In this document: one piece after another, positions 55,813 to 64,000 of the stretch
How positions within the stretch are numbered: position 1 is the stretch's first letter
Layout of the letters: the number at the start of each line of letters is the position of its first letter
Source: AC-32 sp963772975
GTDB lineage: Bacteria > Actinomycetota > Thermoleophilia > Gaiellales > Gaiellaceae
Assembly (NCBI GenBank): GCA_963772975.1
Contig: CAVYZH010000002.1
Span: forward strand, 310,001-374,000
Reading direction: 5' to 3'
Length of the DNA stretch: 64,000 nucleotides
Position numbers and translations under genes: made by a program
The notes under the pieces: generated by a model
The model's input: only the letters and a program-made list of their open reading frames with translations
What the model was told of the DNA's origin: nothing
Databases searched by the model: none

Positions 55813-56559
55813 CTACTCGTGGATCACGACCGGCGTTCCCGCGGGGGTCACCTCGAACAGGCGCCGCAGCACCCCGTTGCGGACACGGATGCAGCCGTTC
55901 GAGACCGCATGCCCGATCGACCACGGCTCGTTCGTCCCGTGGATCGCAATCGGCCCGCCCTGCGTCCAGCCAGTCAGGACCGTCGAGTAGGCCGAGACGC
56001 CGATCGCCGCCGGGCCGAAGGGGCCGCGAGGGTCCTGCGGGATCAGGCGCTGGTTGACGTAGTAGCGGCCGGTCGGCGTCGGCGTCGCGCGCGAGCCGAC
56101 CGCAACTGTCGTCGAGAACACGCGCCGGCCGGCGCGGAAGAGCGTCAGGCGCTTCGAGGAGAGGTCGACGACCACCCGCGATCGCACCCGGCCGGTCTCG
56201 ACTGCCTTCGCCCGGACGTAGCCCGTGGCGCCGTTCGGCTTGATCGGCAGCTGGACGCGGAACCAGCGCGGCGCGCAGTCGGAGCCGCGCACCGTGCCCA
56301 GCACGCGGAAGAAGGTCGGGAAGCGGTTCACGTTCAGCCGCCCGAAGCGGGCGAAGGGCGTCCTGCCCGGTCGCCGGTAGGCCTTCGCGCTCGAGCGCAC
56401 GACCGCCGCGACCGCAACATTTGCGCTACCCGCCCGCACGAGGCCTGGACGGCAGCTCGGAGCGTCGCTCGGCGGGCGCGTGCTCGAAGCCACGTGGGCG
56501 GTCGCGCCACAACCGGCCGACACGAGCAGGAGCGGAGCCCAGAGCAGCGCTCGTCTCAC
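55813..56559 (-). CDS. L,D-transpeptidase (YkuD domain)
   Basis: A 248-aa exported peptidoglycan cross-linking enzyme. The signal peptide is followed by GCGAT, a possible though atypical lipoprotein Cys. An SH3-like region (about 65-120) is followed by the YkuD domain with VVVDLSSKRLTLFRAGRRVF, IHGTNEPWSIGHAVSNGCIR (catalytic His and Cys). It forms 3-3 cross-links or attaches proteins. The GTG at 56559 follows TAGGCT by 7 nt (56567-56572 on the minus strand). Confidence 0.9.
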   Translation of the reverse strand: MRRALLWAPLLLVSAGCGATAHVASSTRPPSDAPSCRPGLVRAGSANVAVAAVVRSSAKAYRRPGRTPFARFGRLNVNRFPTFFRVLGTVRGSDCAPRWFRVQLPIKPNGATGYVRAKAVETGRVRSRVVVDLSSKRLTLFRAGRRVFSTTVAVGSRATPTPTGRYYVNQRLIPQDPRGPFGPAAIGVSAYSTVLTGWTQGGPIAIHGTNEPWSIGHAVSNGCIRVRNGVLRRLFEVTPAGTPVVIHE

Positions 56560-56635
56560 GGCTACGAGCCTAGCCGCCCGACGCCGTTTCCGAAACGTCA
56601 CAACTTCATCACCCGATTGGGCGTCGTAGTTTCCG

Positions 56636-56827
56636 ATGACGACGCTACGGTTCGACAAGGACATGGGTCAGCTGTCCATACATCGCAAGCGGCTTCACCG
56701 GCACTCGGGCGTGCGGTCCTACGTGCTGCTCCAGCGGCTCGGAATCCCGTACGAGGTCGAGCGCACGGTCTGCTCCGAATGCAGGCGCGTGCTCGACGAG
56801 CGCCCGCTGAAGCGCGCCGCGGCCTAG
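56636..56827 (+). CDS. 63-aa basic protein with a CxxC motif
   Basis: A short open frame with many Arg/His/Lys residues and a single C-x2-C (TVCSECRRVLDERPLKRAAA), possibly half of a zinc site. A second in-frame ATG (56663) is close to an AAGG. No family was recognised beyond a weak likeness to zinc-ribbon proteins. It is divergent from the L,D-transpeptidase gene. Moderately plausible because codon use and length fit and the next gene follows in the same direction. Confidence 0.45.
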   Translation: MTTLRFDKDMGQLSIHRKRLHRHSGVRSYVLLQRLGIPYEVERTVCSECRRVLDERPLKRAAA

Positions 56828-56860
56828 CACTTCTCGGTCGCGTCGGGCCACAATGGCCCC

Positions 56861-57259
56861 GTGCCGCCGCATTCCCCAGTCGAGCTGGCCGAGGGAACGT
56901 CCTCCCCGCTCGCACTCGCCCTGTACGAAGCGCTCACCCGAAACGCCGCGCAGCTCGGCAAGCTCGAGGGTCGGGTGCTCGTACGGGCCGAGGACACCGG
57001 CAGCGCGGTGACGCTCGACTTTGCCGGCAGCCGCGGGCGGGTCTCCGACGGTGAGCCCGAGAGCCCGAGCATCCGGATCCTCGGCGACGAGGACGCGATC
57101 CTGGCGCTGACGCGTATGCCCTGCGAGCGGCTGCCGGCGGTATGGTCGCCGCCCGGCCGTCAGGTGCTCAAGCGCCAGCTCGGGGGCGAGCTGACGATCC
57201 GCGGGCTCGTCCTCCGCTCACGAAGCGTGCTGCGGCTGCTGCGGCTGCTCTCCGCGTAG
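56861..57259 (+). CDS. Conserved-type hypothetical protein, SCP2-like
   Basis: A 132-aa protein with the alternating strand-helix character of a small sterol-carrier-like domain: VLVRAEDTGSAVTLDFAGSR, then PSIRILGDEDAILALTRMP and GRQVLKRQLGGELTIRGLV. The likeness to SCP2 folds is a guess from pattern and not a firm match. The GTG follows CACAAT by 6 nt. Its stop TAG forms part of the next gene's -10 (TAGCGT). Confidence 0.5.
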   Translation: MPPHSPVELAEGTSSPLALALYEALTRNAAQLGKLEGRVLVRAEDTGSAVTLDFAGSRGRVSDGEPESPSIRILGDEDAILALTRMPCERLPAVWSPPGRQVLKRQLGGELTIRGLVLRSRSVLRLLRLLSA

Positions 57260-57262
57260 CGT
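57257..57262 (+). promoter_or_regulatory. Thioesterase leaderless -10 box containing the upstream stop
   Basis: TAGCGT is followed by TTGCCC and the GTG at 57269. Its first three bases are the stop codon of the preceding gene. Confidence 0.5.
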
Positions 57263-57268
57263 TTGCCC

Positions 57269-57676
57269 GTGGGCTTCCACTTCGAGACCGAGGTGCGCGT
57301 GCGCTTCGCCGAGACCGACGCGCAGGGGATCGCGCACAACGCGGTCTATCTCGTCTGGTTCGAGGTCGCGCGCATCGACTACCTGGCCCGGTTCCGGGGC
57401 GGCTACCCGGGCCTGCGCGCCGAGGGGATCGAGGCGCTGACGGTCGAGGCCGACGTCCGCTACCTCGCACCCGCACGGTTCGACGACCGGCTCACGATCC
57501 GCGCCCGTTGCGGCGAGTTGCGCGGCGCGCGCTTCCGCTTCGACTATTCGGTCGAGCGGGAGAGCGAGAAGATCGCGGACGGTTGGACGCGCCATGCCTG
57601 CGTCGACGCGACCACGCACCGGCCGACGCGCGTGCCGGTTTGGCTCGCCGACGAGATCAGCGCTGCGGAGAGCTGA
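57269..57676 (+). CDS. Acyl-CoA thioesterase, YbgC/FadM-type hotdog
   Basis: A 135-aa 4-hydroxybenzoyl-CoA-thioesterase-type protein. VRVRFAETDAQGIAHNAVYL (about 10-29) holds the catalytic Asp and the diagnostic H-N-x-x-Y pattern, and YLVWFEVARIDYLARF follows. The physiological acyl-CoA is unknown. The GTG at 57269 is preferred over a TTG two codons earlier because of the TAGCGT box. It overlaps the convergent VanW gene by 20 bp. Confidence 0.88.
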   Translation: MGFHFETEVRVRFAETDAQGIAHNAVYLVWFEVARIDYLARFRGGYPGLRAEGIEALTVEADVRYLAPARFDDRLTIRARCGELRGARFRFDYSVERESEKIADGWTRHACVDATTHRPTRVPVWLADEISAAES

Positions 57677-59517
57677 CGCCCGTCGGTCCGGTCGGCCCGC
57701 TCGGTCCGCTCGGGCCCTTCTTCTTCGGCTGCACTTCCGGCCTAGGTTTCGTCCCCACGTGGACGATGCGCGGCTCGCCGCGGTACGACGAGTACCAGGT
57801 GTTGTCGTAGAGCAGCGCGCCGGCGGCGTTGTAGACCTTGCGCTCGACGCTCGTCGACTGCGGGGCGGTCCCGCTCTCCTCGACGGAGGTCTGGCCGACG
57901 AAGAGCGCCGGGTCGGGCACCCTGTCGAGCGGAGCGTGCCCGGTCGTGACGAGCGGCTGGGTGTCGCTCTCGACGCGCCGGTTCAGCGGCGCTCCGTAGA
58001 GCTCGACGTCCAGCGAGTACGAGCCGACATAGGTGCGCAGCAACAGCCAGTGCGCCGTGTCGTTGACGAACTTCAGGTCGACGTCCGGGTAGTTGACCGT
58101 CGCGTCGCGGCCCTGCGGGTAGTGGCTGATGTAGAGCGCGTGGTTCGTCCGCTCGGTGATCTTCAGGCCGGCCTCGTAGGCGGCGTTGAAGACCGTCGTC
58201 GAAACCTGGCAGACGCCGCCGCCGAGCCCGTTCGTCAGCTCGCCGTTGATGATCACCGGCGCCTCGCGGAAGCCCTTGTCGGCCGTGCGGTCGCCGGTGG
58301 CCTGGTTGAAGGAGAAGGTGGCGCCCGGGGCGATCAGCTTTCCGTCCACGAGATGCGCGACGAGCTGGACGTTGTGGATCCGGTTCGGGTCGCCGCCGTA
58401 GATCGTCTCGTAGCGGCCGACGCGCGTCGTGATCCCCATCGCCTTCGCCTGCGCGGTCGAGCGGTTCGGCTGCGCATAGGTGACGACGACATGGGCCGTC
58501 CGGGCCTGCGGCGCCAGCGCTGCGGCGAGGATGTGGCGGCCGGTCGGGCCGGCGGCGACGACGCGCCCGGGGCGGGCGGGCACGACGACAACACGGCCGG
58601 ACGAGAGCACGCTGAAGGTGGCGTCACGCGCCGGCTTGTCGATCCCGCGGCCGAGGCGGGCGAAGTAGCGGGTCGCGCCAGGCCCGCCGACGGCCAGCGT
58701 CTTCGTCACCGCCGTGCGGGAGGCGCAGGATCGCCGCGAGCTGGCGCGCCGGCAGCCACCACGAGGCCGCCCCCAGCTGCATCCGCACGGGCCGTGCGAG
58801 CGCGGTCCGCACCTGCGCGGCGACCGGCGTCAGGTCGGCGGCGCGCACCATGGGGGCGTCGACCCGCACGGGCAGGGCGACGCTGCGGCCGCGCTGGAAG
58901 CTCGCGAGCGAGTGCACGATCGAGTCGCCGGCCGCCTCCCGGTCGAGCGCCACGCCGGTGCGCGCGGCCAGGACGACGGGCTGGAGGCCGTGCAGGACGA
59001 TCGCGCCATCGCGGTGCGGGCGGTTGACGGCCTTCGCCATCTTGCCGACCTCGAAGACGAGCGCCCGCTCGAGCACGCGCGTCGGCGGCGAGACATCGGC
59101 GCCGAAGACGCGCACGCCGATCCGCCGGAAGCCTCGAATCGGGCCGACACCGGAGCCCTGGTCGACCGCCAGCTTGACGGCGGCACCCCAATCGGCCTGT
59201 ACGCCGAGGCTGACCGGCCGCAGCCGCCATTTGCGCCCACCCGCGGTGAAGATTACGGGCACCTCCGCGAGCACGTTGGCGCGGCGCTCGAGCTTCGCGC
59301 GCGCCTCGCCCGCGGTCAGCCCGCCGACGTTGACGCCGTCGATCCTCACGCCCGCCGCGATCCGGTCCGGCGAGCCGGCGAAGATGAATCCGAGCACGAC
59401 GCCGCCGACCGCGGCGACGATCGCCAGCACAACCAGCCGCTGCACGAGCAGCGCCCTGGAACGGCTGCGACGTCGATTGCGGACACGGACCGGCCCAGTC
59501 CCAGCCTCGACGCGCAA
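57657..59517 (-). CDS. VanW-family protein with peptidoglycan-binding repeats, frameshifted
   Basis: A membrane-anchored wall protein of about 620 aa after correction. The N-terminal part (TTG 59517) has a helix (about 27-47) and two PG_binding_4-like repeats (GVRIDGVNVGGLTAGEARAK). After a one-base shift at about 58718 (CCC run) the frame continues to the VanW domain: APGATFSFNQATGDRTADKG, NGLGGGVCQVSTTVFNAAYE, ERTNHALYISHYPQGRDATV. It ends in a collagen-like GPSGPSGPTGPTG tail. TACACT lies 7 nt before the TTG. Confidence 0.82.
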
Positions 59518-59524
59518 GACATGG

Positions 59525-59530
59525 AGTGTA
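59525..59530 (-). promoter_or_regulatory. Leaderless -10 box of the VanW gene
   Basis: On the minus strand TACACT is followed by CCATGTC and TTG. It lies 15 bp from the left end of structured repeat copy B. Confidence 0.5.
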
Positions 59531-59545
59531 GCGGCGAGCTCAGAA

Positions 59546-59709
59546 GGAGGAACTGGCGGAACGTCGCTCGTCGACGCGGCGTCGATGGTCGTTCCGAGGC
59601 AAGGACGCAGGGAGTGCTCGTAGCCGCAGGCTACGGGCGCGACTGAGGACGCGGCCTCGGGGCGAGCAGCGCGTTCCGTCGGCTCAGCCGTCGTTTCGCC
59701 AGGGCCTCC
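59546..59709 (+). repeat. Structured intergenic repeat, copy B (possible ncRNA)
   Basis: A 164-bp element between the SDR stop and the VanW promoter. P1, 59546-59565 with 59690-59709: 16 Watson-Crick pairs, one G-U and three mismatches, in a sequence different from copy A's stem. P2, 59672-59682 region (3' arm 59671-59681) with 59572-59582: C-G in copy A is A-U here. P3, 59594-59600 with 59654-59660. P4, 59619-59625 with 59629-59635. The core 59584-59670 is nearly identical to copy A. On this strand it is antisense to both flanking genes. Confidence 0.7.
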
Positions 59710-59710
59710 G

Positions 59711-60518
59711 TCAAAAGGTGAAGAGGTCGATTCCGCCGGTCACCGGGATCGCCGCGCCGGTGACGTACGAGGCCAGGTCCGAGCAGAGAAACGCGATCAC
59801 GTTCGCGATCTCTTCAGGCGTTCCGGCGCGGCGCATCGCGGTGCGCTTGACCATCCGCTCGTTCATCTCCGGGTTGCCGAAGCCGAAGGCCTCGGTGCCG
59901 ATGATCCCGGCCACGATCGCGTTCGCCGTGATGCCGTGGCGGGCGCCTTCGAGCGCGAAGGTCTTGGTCAGCCCGAGCACGCCGGCCTTGGTCGCCGCGT
60001 AGCTCGCCTGACCGAAGCCGCCGAGCTCGCCGACCACCGAGGACATGGTCACGATCCGCCCCCAGCCGCGCTCGACCATCGCAGGCCAGACGGCCTGGGC
60101 GGAATTGAAGACGCCGGTCAGGTTGACCTGCAGGTCGCGCTCCCAGAGCTCGGGCGACTGGTCTTCAAGGCGGGCGACGTGGTCGAGCAGGCCCGCGTTG
60201 GCGACGAGGATGTCGGCCGCGCCGAGCTCGCTGTTCGCGGCGGCCTCGACCTGCGCGCGGTCGGTCACGTCACAGCGCACCGCCAGCGCGCGGCGGCCGA
60301 GCCCGCGAATCTCCTCAGCGGTCTGCTCCGTGTAGACGAGGCCCTGCTCGCGCGCCACCCGCGCCAGCCGCCCGTACTCGTCGGCGCTCGCCTCAGACTC
60401 GAGCTGGATGTCCGCGAGCACCACGTCGGCGCCGGCCCGCGCCAGCGCGAGCGCATCGGCGCGGCCGAGCCCTCGCGAGCTGCCGGTGACGAGCGCTACA
60501 CGCCCGGAAAGGTCGACT

Positions 60519-60529
<11 letters not shown>
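59711..60529 (-). CDS. SDR-family oxidoreductase (FabG-like)
   Basis: A 272-aa classical short-chain dehydrogenase. ALVTGSSRGLGRADALALAR (NAD(P)-binding TGxxxGxG), VANAG, catalytic Ser in TMSSVVGELG and YAATKAGVLG (Y-x-x-x-K) are present, with a C-terminal VTGAAIPVTGGID. An insert of about 25 residues (DEYGRLARVAREQGLVYTEQ) after the second strand is longer than in FabG. It overlaps the acyl-CoA dehydrogenase end by 11 bp and is probably co-expressed with it in beta-oxidation-type metabolism. Confidence 0.9.
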
Positions 60530-61697
<1,168 letters not shown>

Positions 61698-61707
61698 GTC
61701 CGCCTCG

Positions 61708-61727
61708 TTGATTGACTAGTCAGTCAA
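61708..61727. promoter_or_regulatory. 20-bp palindromic operator upstream of the acyl-CoA dehydrogenase
   Basis: TTGATTGACTAGTCAGTCAA is palindromic at 9 of 10 pairs, centred on CTAG, of the kind bound by TetR-family fatty-acid or acyl-CoA regulators. A TAGTCT (61728-61733 on the minus strand) next to it could be the -10, so a bound protein would cover the transcription start. No regulator gene is in the window. The stop of the upstream gene (61724-61726) lies inside it. Confidence 0.65.
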
Positions 61728-62761
61728 AGACTAGCGCCGGGCTCTCGCCACCGAAACCCCACCTCGTCAGGCCCGGGCTGGAGCGGGCTGGACGGCAAGC
61801 CGGGCCGCGGCTCCGGATCGTTGTAGGCGCGCGGCGCGACGTCGTTCGGCCCGTTCGGGTGGAACAGCGAGGCCAGGTACTGGATCTGGCCGCGGCCGGG
61901 TCCGAGCTCGAACATGCCACCGCCGTAGAGATCGATCGCCTTGGCGGCGCAGTGGTCGTAGAAGGCGAGCACCTCGCTCAGGCGGCCGAAGCGTGAGGGC
62001 TTCGAGTTGAGCACGCGCGGCGGCCAAGCGAGCGCCTCGACGTCCGCGACCGAGTGGATCGGCGCGTCCCAGGTGACGCGCTCGCGATACGGCGTGAGCA
62101 CGGCCTCGGTCTCGTCGTTCAGGGCAGGGTCCTCTAGGTAGGCCTCGGGGAACCCCTCGGCCACGCGGCGGTAGAGATCCGGGTCGGGCGGCGGGTTGTT
62201 CTCGGTCAGGTAGAAGGCCTTGTAGTCGGCGGTCACGATCGCGCCGGTCTCGGCCAGAGCCTCGATCAGCTGGTCGGTCCAGTCGACCGCCGGGTCGAGC
62301 TTGAACCGGTGGTTCGGATCGAGCTCGAGCCAGCGCAGGACGACGCGGCTCGTCGGCGGGTTGCCGAGGCCCGGCGAGACGACGAACGCGACCGGGCGCG
62401 GCTCGCGGCCGGCGACCGCGGCGAGTGTGGTGTCCGCCTGCCGCAGCGCAAGGTCGAGCGCGGCGCTCTCGTACGCCCACCGGCGGTGCGGGTCCGGCAT
62501 CTCGAGCACGTCGGAAAACGACTCCAGCGTCCAACTGCCGGCAAGCGGCAGGACGGCGCCGGCCTTCTGCTCGCGGTCGTGGTGCTCGGGGTACCAGGTG
62601 ACGTCCTCGCCGAGACCTTCCTGGCCACCCCCTCGCAGGTGGACGACCGTCGTTACGCGCGTGAAGCCGCGCGTGACCGGCTGCTCGAGCCGCTCGAGCT
62701 CGTAGGAGTCGACCTTCAGCGGCAGCTCGAGGAGCTCGGCGTGGCGGTTCGCGCTCGGCAC
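61724..62761 (-). CDS. Enolase-superfamily protein (mandelate racemase-like barrel)
   Basis: A 345-aa protein resembling muconate-lactonizing/mandelate-racemase relatives. An alpha+beta N-terminal part is followed by a barrel with VDWTDQLIEALAETGAIVTA, ADYKAFYL, FPEAYLEDPALNDETEAVL (metal-ligand strand), DAPIHSVADVEAL and LNSKPSRFGRLSEVLAFYDH. The substrate is unknown and the exact acid/base residues cannot be assigned by eye. The GTG follows TAAGGT by 6 nt (62768-62773 on the minus strand). Confidence 0.75.
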   Translation of the reverse strand: MPSANRHAELLELPLKVDSYELERLEQPVTRGFTRVTTVVHLRGGGQEGLGEDVTWYPEHHDREQKAGAVLPLAGSWTLESFSDVLEMPDPHRRWAYESAALDLALRQADTTLAAVAGREPRPVAFVVSPGLGNPPTSRVVLRWLELDPNHRFKLDPAVDWTDQLIEALAETGAIVTADYKAFYLTENNPPPDPDLYRRVAEGFPEAYLEDPALNDETEAVLTPYRERVTWDAPIHSVADVEALAWPPRVLNSKPSRFGRLSEVLAFYDHCAAKAIDLYGGGMFELGPGRGQIQYLASLFHPNGPNDVAPRAYNDPEPRPGLPSSPLQPGPDEVGFRWREPGASL

Positions 62762-62831
62762 CGGGCGACCTTAGCGCGAGAGCCCCGGGCTCCGGGGCTC
62801 TCGCTGGGTGCTGCGCGGTGTGCGGCTGCGG

Positions 62832-63461
62832 CTAGTGGCCCTTGCCGTTACCGCCGCCGTTCCCGTGCGTGCCGCCTTGGCCGTGTCCTTGTTCGTTCCC
62901 CTGGCCGCGATCGTGGGTCCTGGTCTTCCCGTTGGCCTGGCCCTTGCCGTGAGTCTCCTCGGCCTTCCCTTGGCCATGGGTCTTGCTGTGGCCATTTCCG
63001 TGAGCCGTGGTGTCCGTCGCCGGTGCGCCGGACTGGCCGTGCGTCTCGCCGCTCTTGCCGTGCGTCTTCACGCGAGCCGCCTCGGCGGGCTTGCCGTGGT
63101 GGCCGTGCAGGCTGCTCTTGCCGGCCTGGTGCTTGGCCTTATGCGCCTTCTTCAGCTCGTGCGCGGCTGCTGGGCCGACGGGTGCGGCCGGCGAGCACGG
63201 CTCGACAGTATCGCCATGCCCGAGGTGCGCCGGCAGCGCGTTCTGCGAGACGGTGATCGTCACGAACGGGTTGGTCTTCGAATGGGTGTGGTGGCAGATC
63301 GTCACCTTCGACGACGGGTACTCGGCGGCGGTCGGCGTAGTGCCGGACAACCCGACGACCTTCGCCGCGAGCCCGGTCGCACCGAGGGACGCTGGCACGC
63401 CGATGACCAGCGCCAGAGCGGCGGCGGCGGCGAGGCGTGCGCGTCTAGAGCTCAACTTCAT
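62832..63461 (-). CDS. Secreted His/Gly/Lys-rich protein with a conserved Cys domain
   Basis: A 209-aa exported protein. A signal peptide (about 1-33) precedes a compact domain KVTICHHTHSKTNPFVTITV then LPAHLGHGDTVEPC, a pattern seen in secreted proteins of diverse bacteria (ICHxT...NPxVxI...AHxxHGD). The last 120 residues are low complexity with repeated KTHGxG, HGKG and HGNG units, giving more than 20 His. This could bind metal ions or polyanions. ATG 63461 follows a GGGGG site. Confidence 0.65.
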   Translation of the reverse strand: MKLSSRRARLAAAAALALVIGVPASLGATGLAAKVVGLSGTTPTAAEYPSSKVTICHHTHSKTNPFVTITVSQNALPAHLGHGDTVEPCSPAAPVGPAAAHELKKAHKAKHQAGKSSLHGHHGKPAEAARVKTHGKSGETHGQSGAPATDTTAHGNGHSKTHGQGKAEETHGKGQANGKTRTHDRGQGNEQGHGQGGTHGNGGGNGKGH

Positions 63462-63539
63462 GGGCGGCCCCCTTAGGGTCGATTTTCTCACGTGAGTCGT
63501 GGAATTGATGCCATGTCGGAGCAAGACTTGCGGTCTGCC

Positions 63540-64000
63540 TCAGCCTGAGCCGCGCAGCTGGCGCAGCTCGCTGCTGAGCGGGTTCAGCGCCTCGACGTGC
63601 CCCAGCGCGCTCTCGCGCTCTCGACTGCGCGTGACGAGGGCAAGGTCGAGCCACAGCTCCCAGCTCGCGCGATCCTTCTCGATCCCGCGCCGGAAGCTCG
63701 TTCGTGCGTCGGCGACCTCCCCGGACTGCAGCTGCGACTCACCGAGGAGCCGCCATGGCTCGGACGACCATGGCTCCCAGCTCCGCGCCTGTCTCGCATC
63801 GCCGGCGGCGGCTGGCAGCCTCGCCGTGTCGAGCGCATCCGAGGCCGACGCCTCGGCGCGATTGCCGACGAAGCCGCCGAGCGCGAGAACGGCGAGGACG
63901 GCTGCCGCTGCCGCCCCGGCGACGCGCCAACCGCGGGCAAGCTGCGGAGCCACCTCGCCGCGCCCCGCCAGCAGCAGCACGACTCCGCACGCCAGCGCAG
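63540..64000 (-). CDS. C-terminal part of a membrane protein with TPR-like tail (cut by window edge)
   Basis: About 153 codons are visible; the start is beyond 64000. It shows one transmembrane helix (VAGAAAAAVLAVLALGGFVG) and a TPR-like tail: WEPWSSEPWRLLGESQLQSG, then ARTSFRRGIEKDRASWELWL. The layout resembles the tail of the O-antigen-ligase-like gene at 15784, so another Wzy/WaaL-type protein is likely but not provable from this part. Confidence 0.6.
   Translation of the reverse strand, partial: ALACGVVLLLAGRGEVAPQLARGWRVAGAAAAAVLAVLALGGFVGNRAEASASDALDTARLPAAAGDARQARSWEPWSSEPWRLLGESQLQSGEVADARTSFRRGIEKDRASWELWLDLALVTRSRERESALGHVEALNPLSSELRQLRGSG

Noticed and set aside
53500..59710. Structured repeats considered as insertion-sequence remnants or MITEs
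   Set aside because: There is no target-site duplication visible, no transposase remnant, and the outer arms differ between copies. A mobile element would be expected to keep its termini.
62832..63120. Short direct repeats in the His-rich gene that could look like a CRISPR or tandem array
   Set aside because: The units are irregular in length and in frame, encoding KTHG/HGKG peptides; there are no constant repeats with unique spacers.

Overview
The window is about 64 kb of very GC-rich, gene-dense DNA. Short genes overlap by ATGA or GTGA, GTG and TTG starts are common, and many TANNNT boxes sit 6-7 nt before start codons (leaderless transcription). Together with carD-ispD-ispF, radA-disA, a DUF2469 protein, VanW and LPxTG proteins and tilS-hpt-ftsH, this points to an Actinobacteriota genome, most likely class Thermoleophilia (Gaiellales or Solirubrobacterales-like). 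That placement is an inference from gene content and style, not from a marker tree.

Layout. 0-3 kb: a partial S41-like secreted protein, an XRE-cupin regulator, a dienelactone hydrolase and mutY. 3-13 kb (all minus): a GNAT gene, ispF, ispD, carD, disA, radA, an EamA permease, a membrane spermidine-synthase-like protein and clpC. This is a housekeeping, stress and isoprenoid block. 13-34 kb: a surface polysaccharide locus with an initiating sugar transferase, two Wzy-like polymerases or ligases, a Wzz/BY-kinase fusion, a beta-helix protein, five glycosyltransferases, an Rfb-type cytidylyltransferase, a C-methyltransferase remnant, a DUF4910 protein, a Wzx flippase, a nucleotidyltransferase, epimerase and SDR remnants, a deacetylase and a low-molecular-weight tyrosine phosphatase. 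34-45 kb: lysS-greA, a dihydrouridine synthase, coaX, an orphan peptide-type binding protein, folK, a subtilase and folP-folB. 45-52 kb: a heterodimeric ABC exporter, ftsH, hpt and tilS. 52-64 kb: nucleoside phosphorylase, lipid kinase, L,D-transpeptidase, VanW, SDR plus acyl-CoA dehydrogenase behind a palindromic operator, an enolase-superfamily enzyme, a His-rich secreted protein, and the C-terminus of a TPR-tailed membrane protein cut by the right edge.

The polysaccharide locus is damaged in a distinctive way. Several genes carry one to four single-base indels, two lack their middle (catalytic) part, and one SDR gene is split with its third quarter inverted. Neighbouring genes are intact. 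This could be real decay, strain mixing in an assembly, or amplification chimeras.

The strongest candidate for something undescribed is a roughly 162-nt intergenic element present twice (53714-53875 and 59546-59709). Its core is about 95% identical, while its outer stems differ in sequence but keep their base pairing. That is the covariation expected of a structured RNA or structure-selected repeat. A second theme is promoter economy: -10 boxes containing the upstream gene's stop codon, divergent -10 boxes sharing bases, and convergent genes sharing a CTAG double stop.
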